This document shows positions 25,263 through 34,422 of a stretch of 64,000 nucleotides of DNA, piece after piece. Position 1 is the first letter of the stretch. Every line of letters starts with the position of its first letter. Origin of the DNA: Bacteroidales bacterium (GTDB taxonomy: Bacteria > Bacteroidota > Bacteroidia > Bacteroidales > Lentimicrobiaceae); assembly GCA_016709025.1 (NCBI GenBank), contig JADJEQ010000016.1, positions 1-64,000 on the forward strand. The letters are read 5' to 3'. The translations under genes and the position numbers were made by a program. The notes beneath the pieces are model-generated. The model was not told the origin of the DNA, did not search any database, and saw only the letters and a program-made list of their open reading frames with translations.

Positions 25263-25781
25263 TTATTTTCTCCGTCGCATAAACAGATACTCAGCAATAA
25301 TTACCAACGAAAGGGTAAAAAGTGTACTCAGCAGCAGACGGATGGAAATCATTCCGATTTCAGCAAACCTGAATGCATCGAGCAATGAAAGTACCAGTTG
25401 ATGGGCAAAAATCAGGATAAGTGAATACAGCAAAAACCAACGAAACCCCATGTCGGCGATTCCTGGTTTCAGGTTGCCTTCATAATCGGCAGGTGCACCT
25501 GCCCTGCGCACTACCCAGGGCCTGATATAGGCCATAAAAACCGAAGCTGCGGCATTTAACCCGGTGGAATTGCTGAATATATCCACTCCCAGTCCAATGA
25601 GAAATGCTGAAATCAGCAGAACCCAACCCGGAACTTCAAAAGGCAGCAACAGGATAAAAAATACATAAAGGCTGGGGTTGATGTATCCGCCGAGGTTTAC
25701 ATGGTCGAGCAACAGCACCTGAAGGGCTATCAGCACAAAAAAGCGGAGAATGTCTTTCCCGTATGTACTATTCATTGACAA
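25263..25781 (-). CDS. mreD: Rod shape-determining protein MreD
   Basis: A 172-residue integral membrane protein with about five helices (for example VLLLDHVNLGGYINPSLYVFFILLLPFEV). MreD sequence is weakly conserved; the call rests on its position after mreBC and on its size. Its start overlaps the end of mreC by 14 nt. Unlike in many Bacteroidota, no mrdA or rodA gene follows, only a repeat field. Confidence 0.88.
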   Translation of the reverse strand: MSMNSTYGKDILRFFVLIALQVLLLDHVNLGGYINPSLYVFFILLLPFEVPGWVLLISAFLIGLGVDIFSNSTGLNAAASVFMAYIRPWVVRRAGAPADYEGNLKPGIADMGFRWFLLYSLILIFAHQLVLSLLDAFRFAEIGMISIRLLLSTLFTLSLVIIAEYLFMRRRK

Positions 25782-26598
25782 CGTTTTTGCTCAGGTCAAT
25801 TTCCTCTTCCCTCAGCAGGTTCTTAACAACATAAACGTATTGCAAACTGTTCAGGTCGGCGGAGAACCTGAAATCGATGGTATAAAAATGGTCACCGCTT
25901 TCCACGTATATTTTTTCAACAGTACCAGCCATGATGCCTTCCGGAAAAATATGGCTGAACCCACTGGTTGAGATGGTATCGCCTTTCTTAATCTTAACAT
26001 GAGCGGGTATATCAAGCAGGGTGCCGATGGCCGGGCTGCCGCCGTTCCATACGATGGTGCCCATCTGGTTAAGCCTGTTGATGCGGGCGCTTAACTTGGT
26101 GTGCTGGTTGAGCATCGACATTACCCAACTGAAATTGTCAGATACACTAACCACGGTTCCAACGATGCCATTGGGATTAAATACAGCCATATCCCGCACA
26201 ATACCATGCCGTCTGCCTTTATTAAGCATGATATAATTGTTCCTTAAGGTGGTTGAGTTGCTGATGACTTTAGCCACCGTATAGGTGTATTGCTGTCCGT
26301 AAAGGGTATCTTTTACCCTCCTGGTTGCAGTATCGGTTGTAAGCTGACTATCGGTCAGTTTCTGCCAGAGCCGGGCGTTTTCATTGGCCAAACGCTCGTT
26401 TTCTTTTTTCAGTTTAAAGTAGGAGGAGATATCGGACCAGGTATTGTAGATGCCCCCGGTAAATCCATCGGTTGCGTTGGTAATTACAGACTGCTGGTAA
26501 TAGCTCTTGTTGATGATAAGAGCAATGGAGGCAATTTCAAGTGCGAGGAAAAGAAAAAAGTATTTGTACCTCCAGATAAATGCCAGAATATATCGCAT
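25768..26598 (-). CDS. mreC: Rod shape-determining protein MreC
   Basis: 276 residues: one N-terminal membrane helix (about 12-30), a coiled coil (LKKENERLANENARLWQKL), then the two periplasmic beta barrels with RRHGIVRDMAVFNPNGIVGTV and KKGDTISTSGFSHIFPEGI. It links cytoplasmic MreB to periplasmic wall enzymes. It begins 45 nt after mreB. Confidence 0.95.
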   Translation of the reverse strand: MRYILAFIWRYKYFFLFLALEIASIALIINKSYYQQSVITNATDGFTGGIYNTWSDISSYFKLKKENERLANENARLWQKLTDSQLTTDTATRRVKDTLYGQQYTYTVAKVISNSTTLRNNYIMLNKGRRHGIVRDMAVFNPNGIVGTVVSVSDNFSWVMSMLNQHTKLSARINRLNQMGTIVWNGGSPAIGTLLDIPAHVKIKKGDTISTSGFSHIFPEGIMAGTVEKIYVESGDHFYTIDFRFSADLNSLQYVYVVKNLLREEEIDLSKNVVNE

Positions 26599-26643
26599 AG
26601 GCGTTCATTGCAAATGATTGACCAGCCTTTGGAATTCCCGGCT

Positions 26644-27666
26644 TTACTTGATCAGGAATGTAAATTTGTTGAAGTTCTTGAGCGCGATACCGGTTCCCCT
26701 GGCGACAGCCCTTAACGGATCTTCAGCAACATGTACCGGAAGCTTGGTTTTCAGGTGAATACGTTTATCAAGGCCACGCAACATCGAGCCTCCGCCTGCC
26801 AGGTAAATCCCGGTGCGGTAAATGTCGGCAGAAAGCTCAGGAGGGGTCATCTCGAGGGCATTCAGCACGGCAGCTTCAATTTTCGAGATCGATTTGTCGA
26901 GGCAATGCGCAATTTCCGAGTAGTTTACATAGATTTCCTTGGGAATACCGGTAAGCATATCGCGTCCATGCACTGGATAGTCGGGCGGAGGATTGTCTAT
27001 TTCGGTCATCGCGGCACCAACATTTATTTTTATGGCTTCTGCAGTGCGTTCGCCGATGTTGATGTTGTGCTGCTTGCGCATGTATTCTTCAATGTCGTTG
27101 TTGAAGTCGTCGCCGGCAATGCGGATGGATTTATTATTGACAATCCCGCCAAGGGCAATAACAGCGATTTCACTGGTGCCTCCGCCGATGTCGATGATCA
27201 TGTTACCGGTTGGTTCAAGTACATCAATACCGATTCCGATGGCTGCGGCCATGGGTTCGTGAATCAGCCTCACCTCCTTGGCACCGGCCTGTTCGGCCGA
27301 ATCCTTTACTGCCCGTTCTTCAACTTCGGTAATACCCGAGGGAATGCAGATAACCATCTTCAGTGCAGGTGGAAACAGGCTGCGGGTAGGACCGGTCATT
27401 TTTATCAGTTCCCTGATCATGTATTCAGCTGACTGGAAATCGGCAATTACTCCATCGCGCAGAGGTCTGATGGTTTTAATATTTTCATGGGTTTTGCCGT
27501 GCATCATCATGGCCCGTTTGCCCACTGCAATTATTTTTCCTGTATTACGTTCAATGGCTATGATCGACGGCTCATCCACCACCACCTTATCATTGTATAT
27601 AATGATGGTGTTGGCAGTTCCGAGATCCATAGCAATCTCTTTGGTCATGAAGGAGAAAAGTCCCAT
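26644..27666 (-). CDS. mreB: Rod shape-determining protein MreB
   Basis: A 340-residue actin-like ATPase. Phosphate 1 motif AMDLGTANTIIIY, connect 1 and phosphate 2 NMIIDIGGGTSEIAVIALGG, and adenosine motif GIYLAGGGSMLRGL are all present. Its filaments direct lateral wall growth, implying rod-shaped cells. It heads mreBCD and follows purH, a frequent order in this phylum. Confidence 0.97.
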   Translation of the reverse strand: MGLFSFMTKEIAMDLGTANTIIIYNDKVVVDEPSIIAIERNTGKIIAVGKRAMMMHGKTHENIKTIRPLRDGVIADFQSAEYMIRELIKMTGPTRSLFPPALKMVICIPSGITEVEERAVKDSAEQAGAKEVRLIHEPMAAAIGIGIDVLEPTGNMIIDIGGGTSEIAVIALGGIVNNKSIRIAGDDFNNDIEEYMRKQHNINIGERTAEAIKINVGAAMTEIDNPPPDYPVHGRDMLTGIPKEIYVNYSEIAHCLDKSISKIEAAVLNALEMTPPELSADIYRTGIYLAGGGSMLRGLDKRIHLKTKLPVHVAEDPLRAVARGTGIALKNFNKFTFLIK

Positions 27667-27824
27667 TTTATATTTAGTTCTTAGAATTCGTGATTAAAAT
27701 CTGCAATCTGCAACTTATTCTTAGTGTTGTGTCAGGTGTAAAATGTCGCATTGGATAAAATAAAAGTTCCATCGCGGTATCGGATATTACTTTGTACTTT
27801 AAGCTTTAGACTTTTTACCTGAAT

Positions 27825-29351
27825 CTAGTGTTTAAAATGCCTGGATCCGGTAAACACCATACTCAGGTTATTCTTATTGCAATAGTCAATCGTATCTTCA
27901 TCCCTGACTGAGCCTCCCGGCTGAATTACCGATGTGATTCCTGCCTGATGGGCAATTTCAACCGAATCGGCAAACGGGAAGAAGGCATCGGAAGCCATCA
28001 CCGCCCCGTTCAGATCAAGCCCGAAGGCTTTTGCTTTATCAATGGCATGTTTCACGGCATCCACCCTGGATGTTTGTCCTACCCCGCTTCCCAGCAGTTG
28101 CTCGCCCCTGGCCAGTACAATTGCATTCGATTTACTGTGCTTGACAATAATATTGGCAAACACAAGGTCTTTTGCGGCAACACTGTCGGGCCCGGATTGG
28201 GTAACTACCCTGAAATCGCTGCTTGTTTCAGTTTTCAGGTCCCTGTCCTGCTGCAAAACGCCGTTTAAAATGGTACGGAATTGTTTTGGCTGAGAATCAA
28301 ACGATTTAGCCTGCAAAATTATTCTATTTTTCTTGCTTTTGAGCAGTTCCAATGCATTTTTTTCAAAACCGGGTGCTACAATGATTTCAAAAAACAACAG
28401 GTTTATTTCAGCGGCTGCTTCATCATCTATATGGGTATTGGTAATCAGCACACCGCCGTAGGCAGAAACAGGGTCTCCGGCAAGGGCTGCCTTCCACGCA
28501 TCGGTAAGCCTCGGCCTTGTGGCAACGCCGCAGGCATTGTTGTGTTTGAGAATGGCAAACGTGGTTTCGGTAAACTCACGGATCAGTGAAACTGCGGCAT
28601 CAAGGTCAAGTAAATTGTTGTACGACAACTCCTTACCATGTAATTGTTCAAAAACTTCGTTCAGGTTGCCAAAAAACTCCCCTTTTTGATGGGGATTTTC
28701 GCCATAACGCAGTTTCCGTGCTTCGCCGGCAGTTCCCCTGAATTCTCGGTGGCCTGACTGTTCACCCATGTAATTGAAAATGGCCGAATCGTAGTTAGAG
28801 GACTCAGCAAAAGCATAGGCAGCAAAACGCAGCCGCTCATCAATTGTAGTGGTACAATTGTTCGCTGTCAATATTTGTTCCAGCTCTCCATAGTGCTTCG
28901 ATGAAGGAACAACCAATACATCCCGGTAATTCTTGGCAGCAGCTCTGATCAGTGAGATACCACCGATATCAATCTTCTCGATGATATCTTCATGTGGTGC
29001 ACCAGAAGCCAGGGTTGATTCAAAAGGATAGAGATCAACAACCACAAGATCGAACGGAGGAATCTGGTATTGCTTCATTTCAGCAATGTCTGAGGCCAGA
29101 GAACGCCTGCCGAGAATTCCCCCGAATACCTTCGGATGCAGGGTTTTTACCCGGCCACCCAGAATTGAGGGATAATCGGTGAGCGATTCAACGGTATGTG
29201 CCTTTATGCCAAGCGATTCGATAAAAGTAAATGTGCCTCCTGTAGAATAAATCGTAACACCGGCTTTATCCAGCATCCTGACCAATGGCTCCAGCCCGTC
29301 TTTATAAAAAACAGATATGAGTGCTGATGTTATTTTAATTTCCCCGTTCAT
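27825..29351 (-). CDS. purH: Bifunctional AICAR transformylase/IMP cyclohydrolase
   Basis: A 508-residue PurH of normal length. The N-terminal IMP cyclohydrolase domain has STGGTFTFIESLGI and GGRVKTLHPKVFGGIL. The transformylase domain has LRYGENPHQKGEF, KHNNACGVATR and MASDAFFPFADSVE. It carries out the last two steps of IMP synthesis. It lies 158 bp upstream of mreB on the same strand, and possibly has its own promoter. Confidence 0.97.
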   Translation of the reverse strand: MNGEIKITSALISVFYKDGLEPLVRMLDKAGVTIYSTGGTFTFIESLGIKAHTVESLTDYPSILGGRVKTLHPKVFGGILGRRSLASDIAEMKQYQIPPFDLVVVDLYPFESTLASGAPHEDIIEKIDIGGISLIRAAAKNYRDVLVVPSSKHYGELEQILTANNCTTTIDERLRFAAYAFAESSNYDSAIFNYMGEQSGHREFRGTAGEARKLRYGENPHQKGEFFGNLNEVFEQLHGKELSYNNLLDLDAAVSLIREFTETTFAILKHNNACGVATRPRLTDAWKAALAGDPVSAYGGVLITNTHIDDEAAAEINLLFFEIIVAPGFEKNALELLKSKKNRIILQAKSFDSQPKQFRTILNGVLQQDRDLKTETSSDFRVVTQSGPDSVAAKDLVFANIIVKHSKSNAIVLARGEQLLGSGVGQTSRVDAVKHAIDKAKAFGLDLNGAVMASDAFFPFADSVEIAHQAGITSVIQPGGSVRDEDTIDYCNKNNLSMVFTGSRHFKH

Positions 29352-29544
29352 TTTTGTCTGTCAGGTTGTCAAATGATTAAAAACTTTGATGGTCTTATAA
29401 CTTTAACGGAATTTTTAGCAATTGATTGTCACTTATTTGTGAAAAATGCTGACTTTCAATTCCGACCGGTCAAATCCTGTGCAAGTTTATTAAAAATCGG
29501 GGCAGCGAACAAGAATTAGTTTCGCACAGAAGTCCTTAAATGAT

Positions 29545-29552
29545 TATTTTTA
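29545..29552 (+). promoter_or_regulatory. Near-consensus -7 element (TATTTTTA) of the ABC permease gene
   Basis: One mismatch from TAnnTTTG, 21 nt before the ATG at 29574; the same variant precedes recJ. Confidence 0.3.
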
Positions 29553-29573
29553 CATCGGGATAAAACCAGTCTG

Positions 29574-30833
29574 ATGAAACAGTCGATTATTTTTGTGCGT
29601 TTGCTGCGTGAAAGCTATTTATTTGCACTCAGTGCCATTGTGGTGAATAAGGTAAGAACAGTATTATCCCTGTTGGGGATCACCATCGGTATTTTCTCTA
29701 TTATCTCTGTTTTTACTGTTTTCGATTCCATTGAGCGTACCCTTCGCGATAGCATCAACTCGCTGGGCAGCAATGTTTTGTTTGTTCAGAAATGGCCATG
29801 GGCTTTTGGAGGAGATTATCCCTGGTGGAAATATATGAAGCGGCCCGAACCAACCATGGCTGATCTGCAGGAGATTCAGCGCCGAAGTCAGGCAGCGGAA
29901 GCCAGTACTTACATGGTTCAGATGAACCGAACCGTAAAACATGCGGCTTCATCGGTCGACAATACCTCAGTGGTTGCTGTTTCGCACGATTACAGCGTGG
30001 TCAATTCCATCGAATTTGCCGATGGCCGCTATTTTACGGCTGAGGAATCGGCCGGTGGAAGACCGGTTGCCATTATCGGCGATGAAATAGCTAAAACACT
30101 TTTCCAGAACTCAGAACCCATCGGAAAGCGGATAAAAGTATTCGGACAACAGATTGAAGTGATCGGCCTCCTGAAAAAGGAAGGAGAGAAAAGCTTTGGT
30201 AATTCAAACGACAACCAGGTGCTGATTCCGGTGAACTTTGCCCGGAATTTCATCGACCTGAAGCGCGATAACCTCGGTTCCGCCATTATGGTGCGGGGTA
30301 AGCCTATGGTAAGCAATGAGGAATTGTCGGATGAACTGACCGGCATCATGCGTTCGGTACACAAGCTCAAACCCGGTGCCGAGGATGATTTCTCAATCAA
30401 TGAAACCAGTGTGATTTCCAAGGGATTCGATCAGTTGTTTGGTGTCGTTTCCATCGTTGGATGGATCATCGGTGGGTTCTCTTTGTTGGTAGGTGGTTTC
30501 GGAATTGCCAACATTATGTTTGTTTCCGTAAAGGAACGAACAGCACAGATAGGCATTCAGAAATCTATGGGTGCCAAAAATTACTTTATTCTTCAGCAAT
30601 TTCTTTTTGAAGCGGTTTTTCTTTCAATTTTCGGAGGTATTGTCGGCTTGCTGATTATTTTTATCATCACCACACTGATTTCACTCACCATGGATATGAA
30701 ACTGGTGCTCACATTTGCAAATGTTGCCCTTGGAATTGGTGTTTCGGGTATCATCGGCCTGGTTTCAGGTTTTCTGCCTGCCTGGTCGGCCTCGAGGCTG
30801 GATCCCGTGGAGGCGATGCGATCGACTTTCTGA
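29574..30833 (+). CDS. ABC transporter permease, MacB/FtsX type
   Basis: 419 residues: a first membrane helix (about 30-52, TVLSLLGITIGIFSIISVFTVF), a large MacB-type periplasmic domain (about 55-285), and three C-terminal helices of the FtsX domain (GGFSLLVGGFGIANIMFVSVKERTAQIGIQKSMGA, then two more), ending PAWSASRLDPVEAMR. Such permeases pair with a separate ATPase to move lipids, peptides or drugs by mechanotransmission. No ATPase or membrane-fusion gene is adjacent, so the partner must lie elsewhere. Confidence 0.92.
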   Translation: MKQSIIFVRLLRESYLFALSAIVVNKVRTVLSLLGITIGIFSIISVFTVFDSIERTLRDSINSLGSNVLFVQKWPWAFGGDYPWWKYMKRPEPTMADLQEIQRRSQAAEASTYMVQMNRTVKHAASSVDNTSVVAVSHDYSVVNSIEFADGRYFTAEESAGGRPVAIIGDEIAKTLFQNSEPIGKRIKVFGQQIEVIGLLKKEGEKSFGNSNDNQVLIPVNFARNFIDLKRDNLGSAIMVRGKPMVSNEELSDELTGIMRSVHKLKPGAEDDFSINETSVISKGFDQLFGVVSIVGWIIGGFSLLVGGFGIANIMFVSVKERTAQIGIQKSMGAKNYFILQQFLFEAVFLSIFGGIVGLLIIFIITTLISLTMDMKLVLTFANVALGIGVSGIIGLVSGFLPAWSASRLDPVEAMRSTF

Positions 30834-31470
30834 GTTCTCTTAGTTTTTTGGTGGGACAAGTTTAGTGAAGAGTGAAGAAAGTAGTGAGAAATGAGTAGTG
30901 AGTAGTGAGTGAAGAAAGTGAAGAGTGAAAAGTGAAGAGAGTGAAGAAAGTTAAGTGTGAAATGAGTAATTGTTTATTAGCGAATTAGCGGATTAGCAAA
31001 TTAATGGTTCTTTGAGACAGGCTAAGTTTTATTCCGGTTCGAAGTGAATTATGCCTGTTTTATTTGCCAACTGCCCTTGCTCATTGCCAACTGAATTGTT
31101 GAACCTTTGAACTCTTTTTCACCTCATCCGCCCTTTGGGCACCTTCTCCTCAAGGAGAAGGAACCTTCAATCTGAACTCATGAACCTTCGCGTAGCGCAG
31201 CGGAGTCCCGCTTTTTGGCGGGAAACCATTGAAATTTTGAACTTCCTTTGCCAACTGCCCTTTGCCCATTGCCAACTTCTTTTTGAACCCTTGAACTCTT
31301 GAACCGTTGAACTCTTTCTTTACTTTTTACTTTAGACTTTTTACTTCTCTTCCTTTGCCAACTGCCTCTTGCCTTTTGCCAACTTTCATCTTTTTACTTG
31401 AAGCTTTGAACTTTTAACTTTGAGCTTCTCTTCCTTTGCCAACTGCCAACTTCCCCATCGAAATATATAA
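30834..31470. repeat. Intergenic repeat field upstream of the FRG gene
   Basis: No gene. Word repeats include GTGAAGAGTGAAAAGTGAAG (30880-30955), TTGCCAACTGCC blocks (31065, 31250, 31430), TTGAACCCTTGAACTCTTG (31285-31310), TTTACTTTTTACTTTAGAC (31317-31345), a copy of the 43-bp hairpin repeat (31120-31162) and a CCCGCTTTTTGGCGGG hairpin near 31208-31223. Confidence 0.8.
31120..31162. repeat. 43-bp dispersed repeat, copy 2
   Basis: Matches 15903-15945 except for one C/T change in the first stem loop (CCCTTTGGGC instead of CCCTTCGGGC). Confidence 0.9.
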
Positions 31471-32289
31471 ATGAAACCAACCACTGACATAAAAATTTCA
31501 AACTGGAGCGAACTGCAGGAAATGCTTTTCCGTGATTCGTGGGACGGCAGCCTGGGAAGATTCAGGTCTCCATATGTTTACCGGGGGCTTTCTGACGCTT
31601 CGTATGAGCTGAAAACCAGCCTGATGCGCATCGGCGGGCCTTATCACGATCTGGAACGCCACCTTCTCCGGAATTTCAGGAAATACGCCCATCGCAATAC
31701 TGTTTCCGGTGAATCGCTCTGGAACCTGTTGGCCATTGCCCAGCACCACGGCCTGCCCACCCGGTTGCTCGACTGGACTTATTCACCCTATGTGGCATTG
31801 CATTTTGCCACAGCCAACATTTTGAAGTTCGACATCGACGGGGTAATCTGGTGCCTGAACTATGTGAAATCCAATAATTTCCTACCGAAGGGGCTACATG
31901 AAATCATCAAGGACGAGGGCTCCAATGTATTTACCCCGCAAATGCTGGAACTTGAATGCAACTCGCTGAAAAAACTGGAAGCCATGTCGGACCACCGGTT
32001 TGTGCTATTTCTCGAACCCCCTTCTATGGACGAACGCATCGTAAACCAGCATGCCCTGTTCTCGCTGATGTCGAATGCCACGCTGGTTATGAACCGCTGG
32101 CTCAGCGATCATCCGGATCTTTTCTACCGGATTATTATCCCCGCAAAACTAAAATGGGAAATCCGCGACAAACTCGATCAGGCCAATATTACCGAGCGGG
32201 TGCTGTTCCCCGGCCTCGACGGTCTGAGCAGCTGGCTGAAGCGGCAGTACAGCCCCAATCCGTTTCCGGAGAATTTAAAAAACAGTTGA
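31471..32289 (+). CDS. FRG-domain protein
   Basis: A 272-residue protein with an FRG domain over about residues 30-160: YRGLSDASYELKTSLMR (37-53), then LLAIAQHHGLPTRLLDWTYS (87-106) and ALHFATAN. These arginine- and histidine-bearing motifs are what I know of the FRG family. Its biochemical function is not settled; domains of this type turn up in mobile and defence-related settings. The C-terminal third is not recognised. No signal peptide is evident. No companion defence gene is visible on either side, where there is a repeat field and recJ. No promoter element was found. Confidence 0.85.
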   Translation: MKPTTDIKISNWSELQEMLFRDSWDGSLGRFRSPYVYRGLSDASYELKTSLMRIGGPYHDLERHLLRNFRKYAHRNTVSGESLWNLLAIAQHHGLPTRLLDWTYSPYVALHFATANILKFDIDGVIWCLNYVKSNNFLPKGLHEIIKDEGSNVFTPQMLELECNSLKKLEAMSDHRFVLFLEPPSMDERIVNQHALFSLMSNATLVMNRWLSDHPDLFYRIIIPAKLKWEIRDKLDQANITERVLFPGLDGLSSWLKRQYSPNPFPENLKNS

Positions 32290-32475
32290 TTTTTTGAATT
32301 AGATTTCATGGAATAATTCACCGAACCTCAAAATCGCCCTTTTGTTAAGCTAATGAACTGTATATTAATACAATAATAAGCAACTTGGCTTTTTCTGGTA
32401 AATATGCCAATGAAAATTGTGCCTTTATCCTCCCATAACTGCATTTTTTTATTCCTGTTTCTGCCCCGAATTTCC

Positions 32476-32483
32476 TATTTTTA
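32476..32483 (+). promoter_or_regulatory. Near-consensus -7 element (TATTTTTA) of recJ
   Basis: One mismatch from TAnnTTTG, 19 nt before the ATG at 32503. It lies downstream of an alternative start at 32404, favouring the later one. Confidence 0.35.
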
Positions 32484-32502
32484 CCCTTCGAAAAAACTGA
32501 GA

Positions 32503-34311
32503 ATGCAAAAGCGATGGGTATTGAAGCCCGGAGGTGATCCTGAAAAGGCAACTTCCCTGGCTGCGGCGTTGGGTGTGGGGCCTGCTCTGGCCGAACTGTT
32601 AATACAAAGGGATGTCAACACCTTTGCGGAGGCCCGTGCTTTCTTCCGGCCTGAACTCAGCAACCTGCACGATCCTTTCCTGATGAAGGACATGGATCTG
32701 GCTGTTGCACGGATCTTCAGGGCACTCGAAAACAAAGAAAAGATTCTGGTTTACGGCGATTACGATGTCGATGGCACCACCGCCGTGGCCCTGGTTTATA
32801 CTTTCCTCAAAGATGAACTCGGACATTCACTGATCGACTTTTATATTCCCGACCGCTATGGCGAAGGTTACGGGATTTCGTTCAAGAGTGTGGATTATGC
32901 CAGCGACAACGGTTTCGGGTTGGTTATCGCGCTCGATTGCGGTATCAAGGCCATCGAAAAGGTGGCAAAAGGGAAAGAAGTAGGTGTCGATTATATTATC
33001 TGCGACCATCACCGCCCGGGTGAGTTTTTGCCGGAAGCAGTGGCGGTGCTCGATGCCAAGCGATTGGATTGTGATTACCCGTTCAAGGAGCTTTCAGGCT
33101 GTGGCGTGGGATTTAAATTGATTCAAGCCCTTGCCGCCACCAAAAAGATTCCGTTTGAAGTGCTCCATAAATACCTCGACCTGGTGGTGGTAAGCATTGC
33201 CTCGGATATAGTACCCATTACAGGTGAAAACCGGATTCTGGCTTACTACGGACTAAGACTGCTCAACCACAATCCACGACCGGGTTTCGAAGCCATTCTG
33301 AAGTTTTCGAATGTAAACCGAAAGGTTGACAGCAACGGGTTGGCTCCCATGAACAGTGGCACTTTGAACGGACTGGAAGAAGGAAACGAGAGTTTTATTT
33401 TCAGCAGGGAACTCAGCATCTCCGACCTTGTTTTCCTGCTAGGACCCCGCATCAATGCTGCCGGACGTATCGAAAGTGGCCGGAATTCAGTTGAACTGCT
33501 GATCTGTCAGGATGCGGCCAAAGCCGAGCTCATCGGCGAACAGATCAACGACTTCAATACCACCCGCCGCGACCTCGACTCCACCACCACCGACATGGCC
33601 ATGGACTCCATTAAAACGCTGCCCAGGCTCCGGAGCGCCCGTTCCACGGTGGTTTACAATCCCGACTGGCATAAGGGGGTAATCGGAATTGTAGCTTCAC
33701 GGTTGATAGAATCTTATTACCGCCCCACCATAGTATTAACCCAGTCCAGTGGCCTGATTACCGGCTCGGCCCGTTCCATCAAGGATTTTGATATTTACGA
33801 TGCCATTGACGAATGCAGCGACCTGCTCGAACATTTTGGCGGACATAAGTATGCAGCCGGCTTGTCGATGAAACCCGAAAACCTGGATGCCTTTATCGAA
33901 AAATTCGAGGCTGTGGCAACCCGCATGATCACCGACGATATGCTCACCCCCGAAGTTGAGATTGACCTGGAAATAAACCTGAATGCGATCAACCAGAAGT
34001 TCCTGAGGGTGCTTAAGCAGTTTGCCCCTTTCGGCCCCGGGAATATGTCGCCTGTATTCCAGACCAAAGGGGTGATTGACAATGGTTATGGCCGCGTGGT
34101 TGGTAAAAACCATTTAAAACTCACCATCGGGCATCCTGAGATTGCCTCCAACCCATTTCCGGCCATTGCTTTCCAACAGGGCGATCATTTCCCTTACATC
34201 AATTCAGGCAAGCCTTTCGATATCTGCTACCACATAGAGGAAAATGAGTGGAATGGCAAAAAGGATATTCAATTGAATATCAAGGATATAAAGATAAGTT
34301 CGGCAGAATAA
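32503..34311 (+). CDS. recJ: Single-stranded-DNA-specific exonuclease RecJ
   Basis: 602 residues from the ATG at 32503. An ATG at 32404 would add 33 unrelated residues and include the likely promoter. The DHH phosphoesterase core has GDYDVDGT (85-92) and DHH (168-170). DHHA1 has GGHKYAAGLSMKPENL, and a C-terminal OB-like part contains FAPFGPGNMSPVFQTKG. It degrades single-stranded DNA 5' to 3' in recombination and mismatch repair, using manganese or magnesium. Ends ahead of a palindromic terminator shared with the convergent LysE gene. Confidence 0.95.
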   Translation: MQKRWVLKPGGDPEKATSLAAALGVGPALAELLIQRDVNTFAEARAFFRPELSNLHDPFLMKDMDLAVARIFRALENKEKILVYGDYDVDGTTAVALVYTFLKDELGHSLIDFYIPDRYGEGYGISFKSVDYASDNGFGLVIALDCGIKAIEKVAKGKEVGVDYIICDHHRPGEFLPEAVAVLDAKRLDCDYPFKELSGCGVGFKLIQALAATKKIPFEVLHKYLDLVVVSIASDIVPITGENRILAYYGLRLLNHNPRPGFEAILKFSNVNRKVDSNGLAPMNSGTLNGLEEGNESFIFSRELSISDLVFLLGPRINAAGRIESGRNSVELLICQDAAKAELIGEQINDFNTTRRDLDSTTTDMAMDSIKTLPRLRSARSTVVYNPDWHKGVIGIVASRLIESYYRPTIVLTQSSGLITGSARSIKDFDIYDAIDECSDLLEHFGGHKYAAGLSMKPENLDAFIEKFEAVATRMITDDMLTPEVEIDLEINLNAINQKFLRVLKQFAPFGPGNMSPVFQTKGVIDNGYGRVVGKNHLKLTIGHPEIASNPFPAIAFQQGDHFPYINSGKPFDICYHIEENEWNGKKDIQLNIKDIKISSAE

Positions 34312-34352
34312 TATCAGATTTTATCACAGCTGTTTTCATTTATTATATTTGC

Positions 34353-34376
34353 AGGGACACGACATGTCGTGTCCCT
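34353..34376. repeat. 24-bp perfect palindrome, copy 3
   Basis: Half-site AGGGACACGACA with its reverse complement directly adjacent. It lies between recJ and the LysE-family gene, which converge. It shares the core of the palindromes at 16880-16927 and 17034-17063. Confidence 0.9.
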
Positions 34377-34422
34377 ACCACAATATATGATTGGCCCATC
34401 ATTGTAAATATGAAAGTCTGAT

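Noticed and set aside
26731..27432. 233-residue plus-strand frame
   Set aside because: It is antisense to mreB, which has all actin-fold motifs.
9241..29534. Shared 14-mer TTCGCACAGAAGTC near 9242 and 29521
   Set aside because: It is only two short copies with unrelated flanks. It could be chance and is too little to call a repeat family.
32404..32502. N-terminal extension of RecJ
   Set aside because: The 33 extra residues are not RecJ-like and would place the likely promoter inside the gene.
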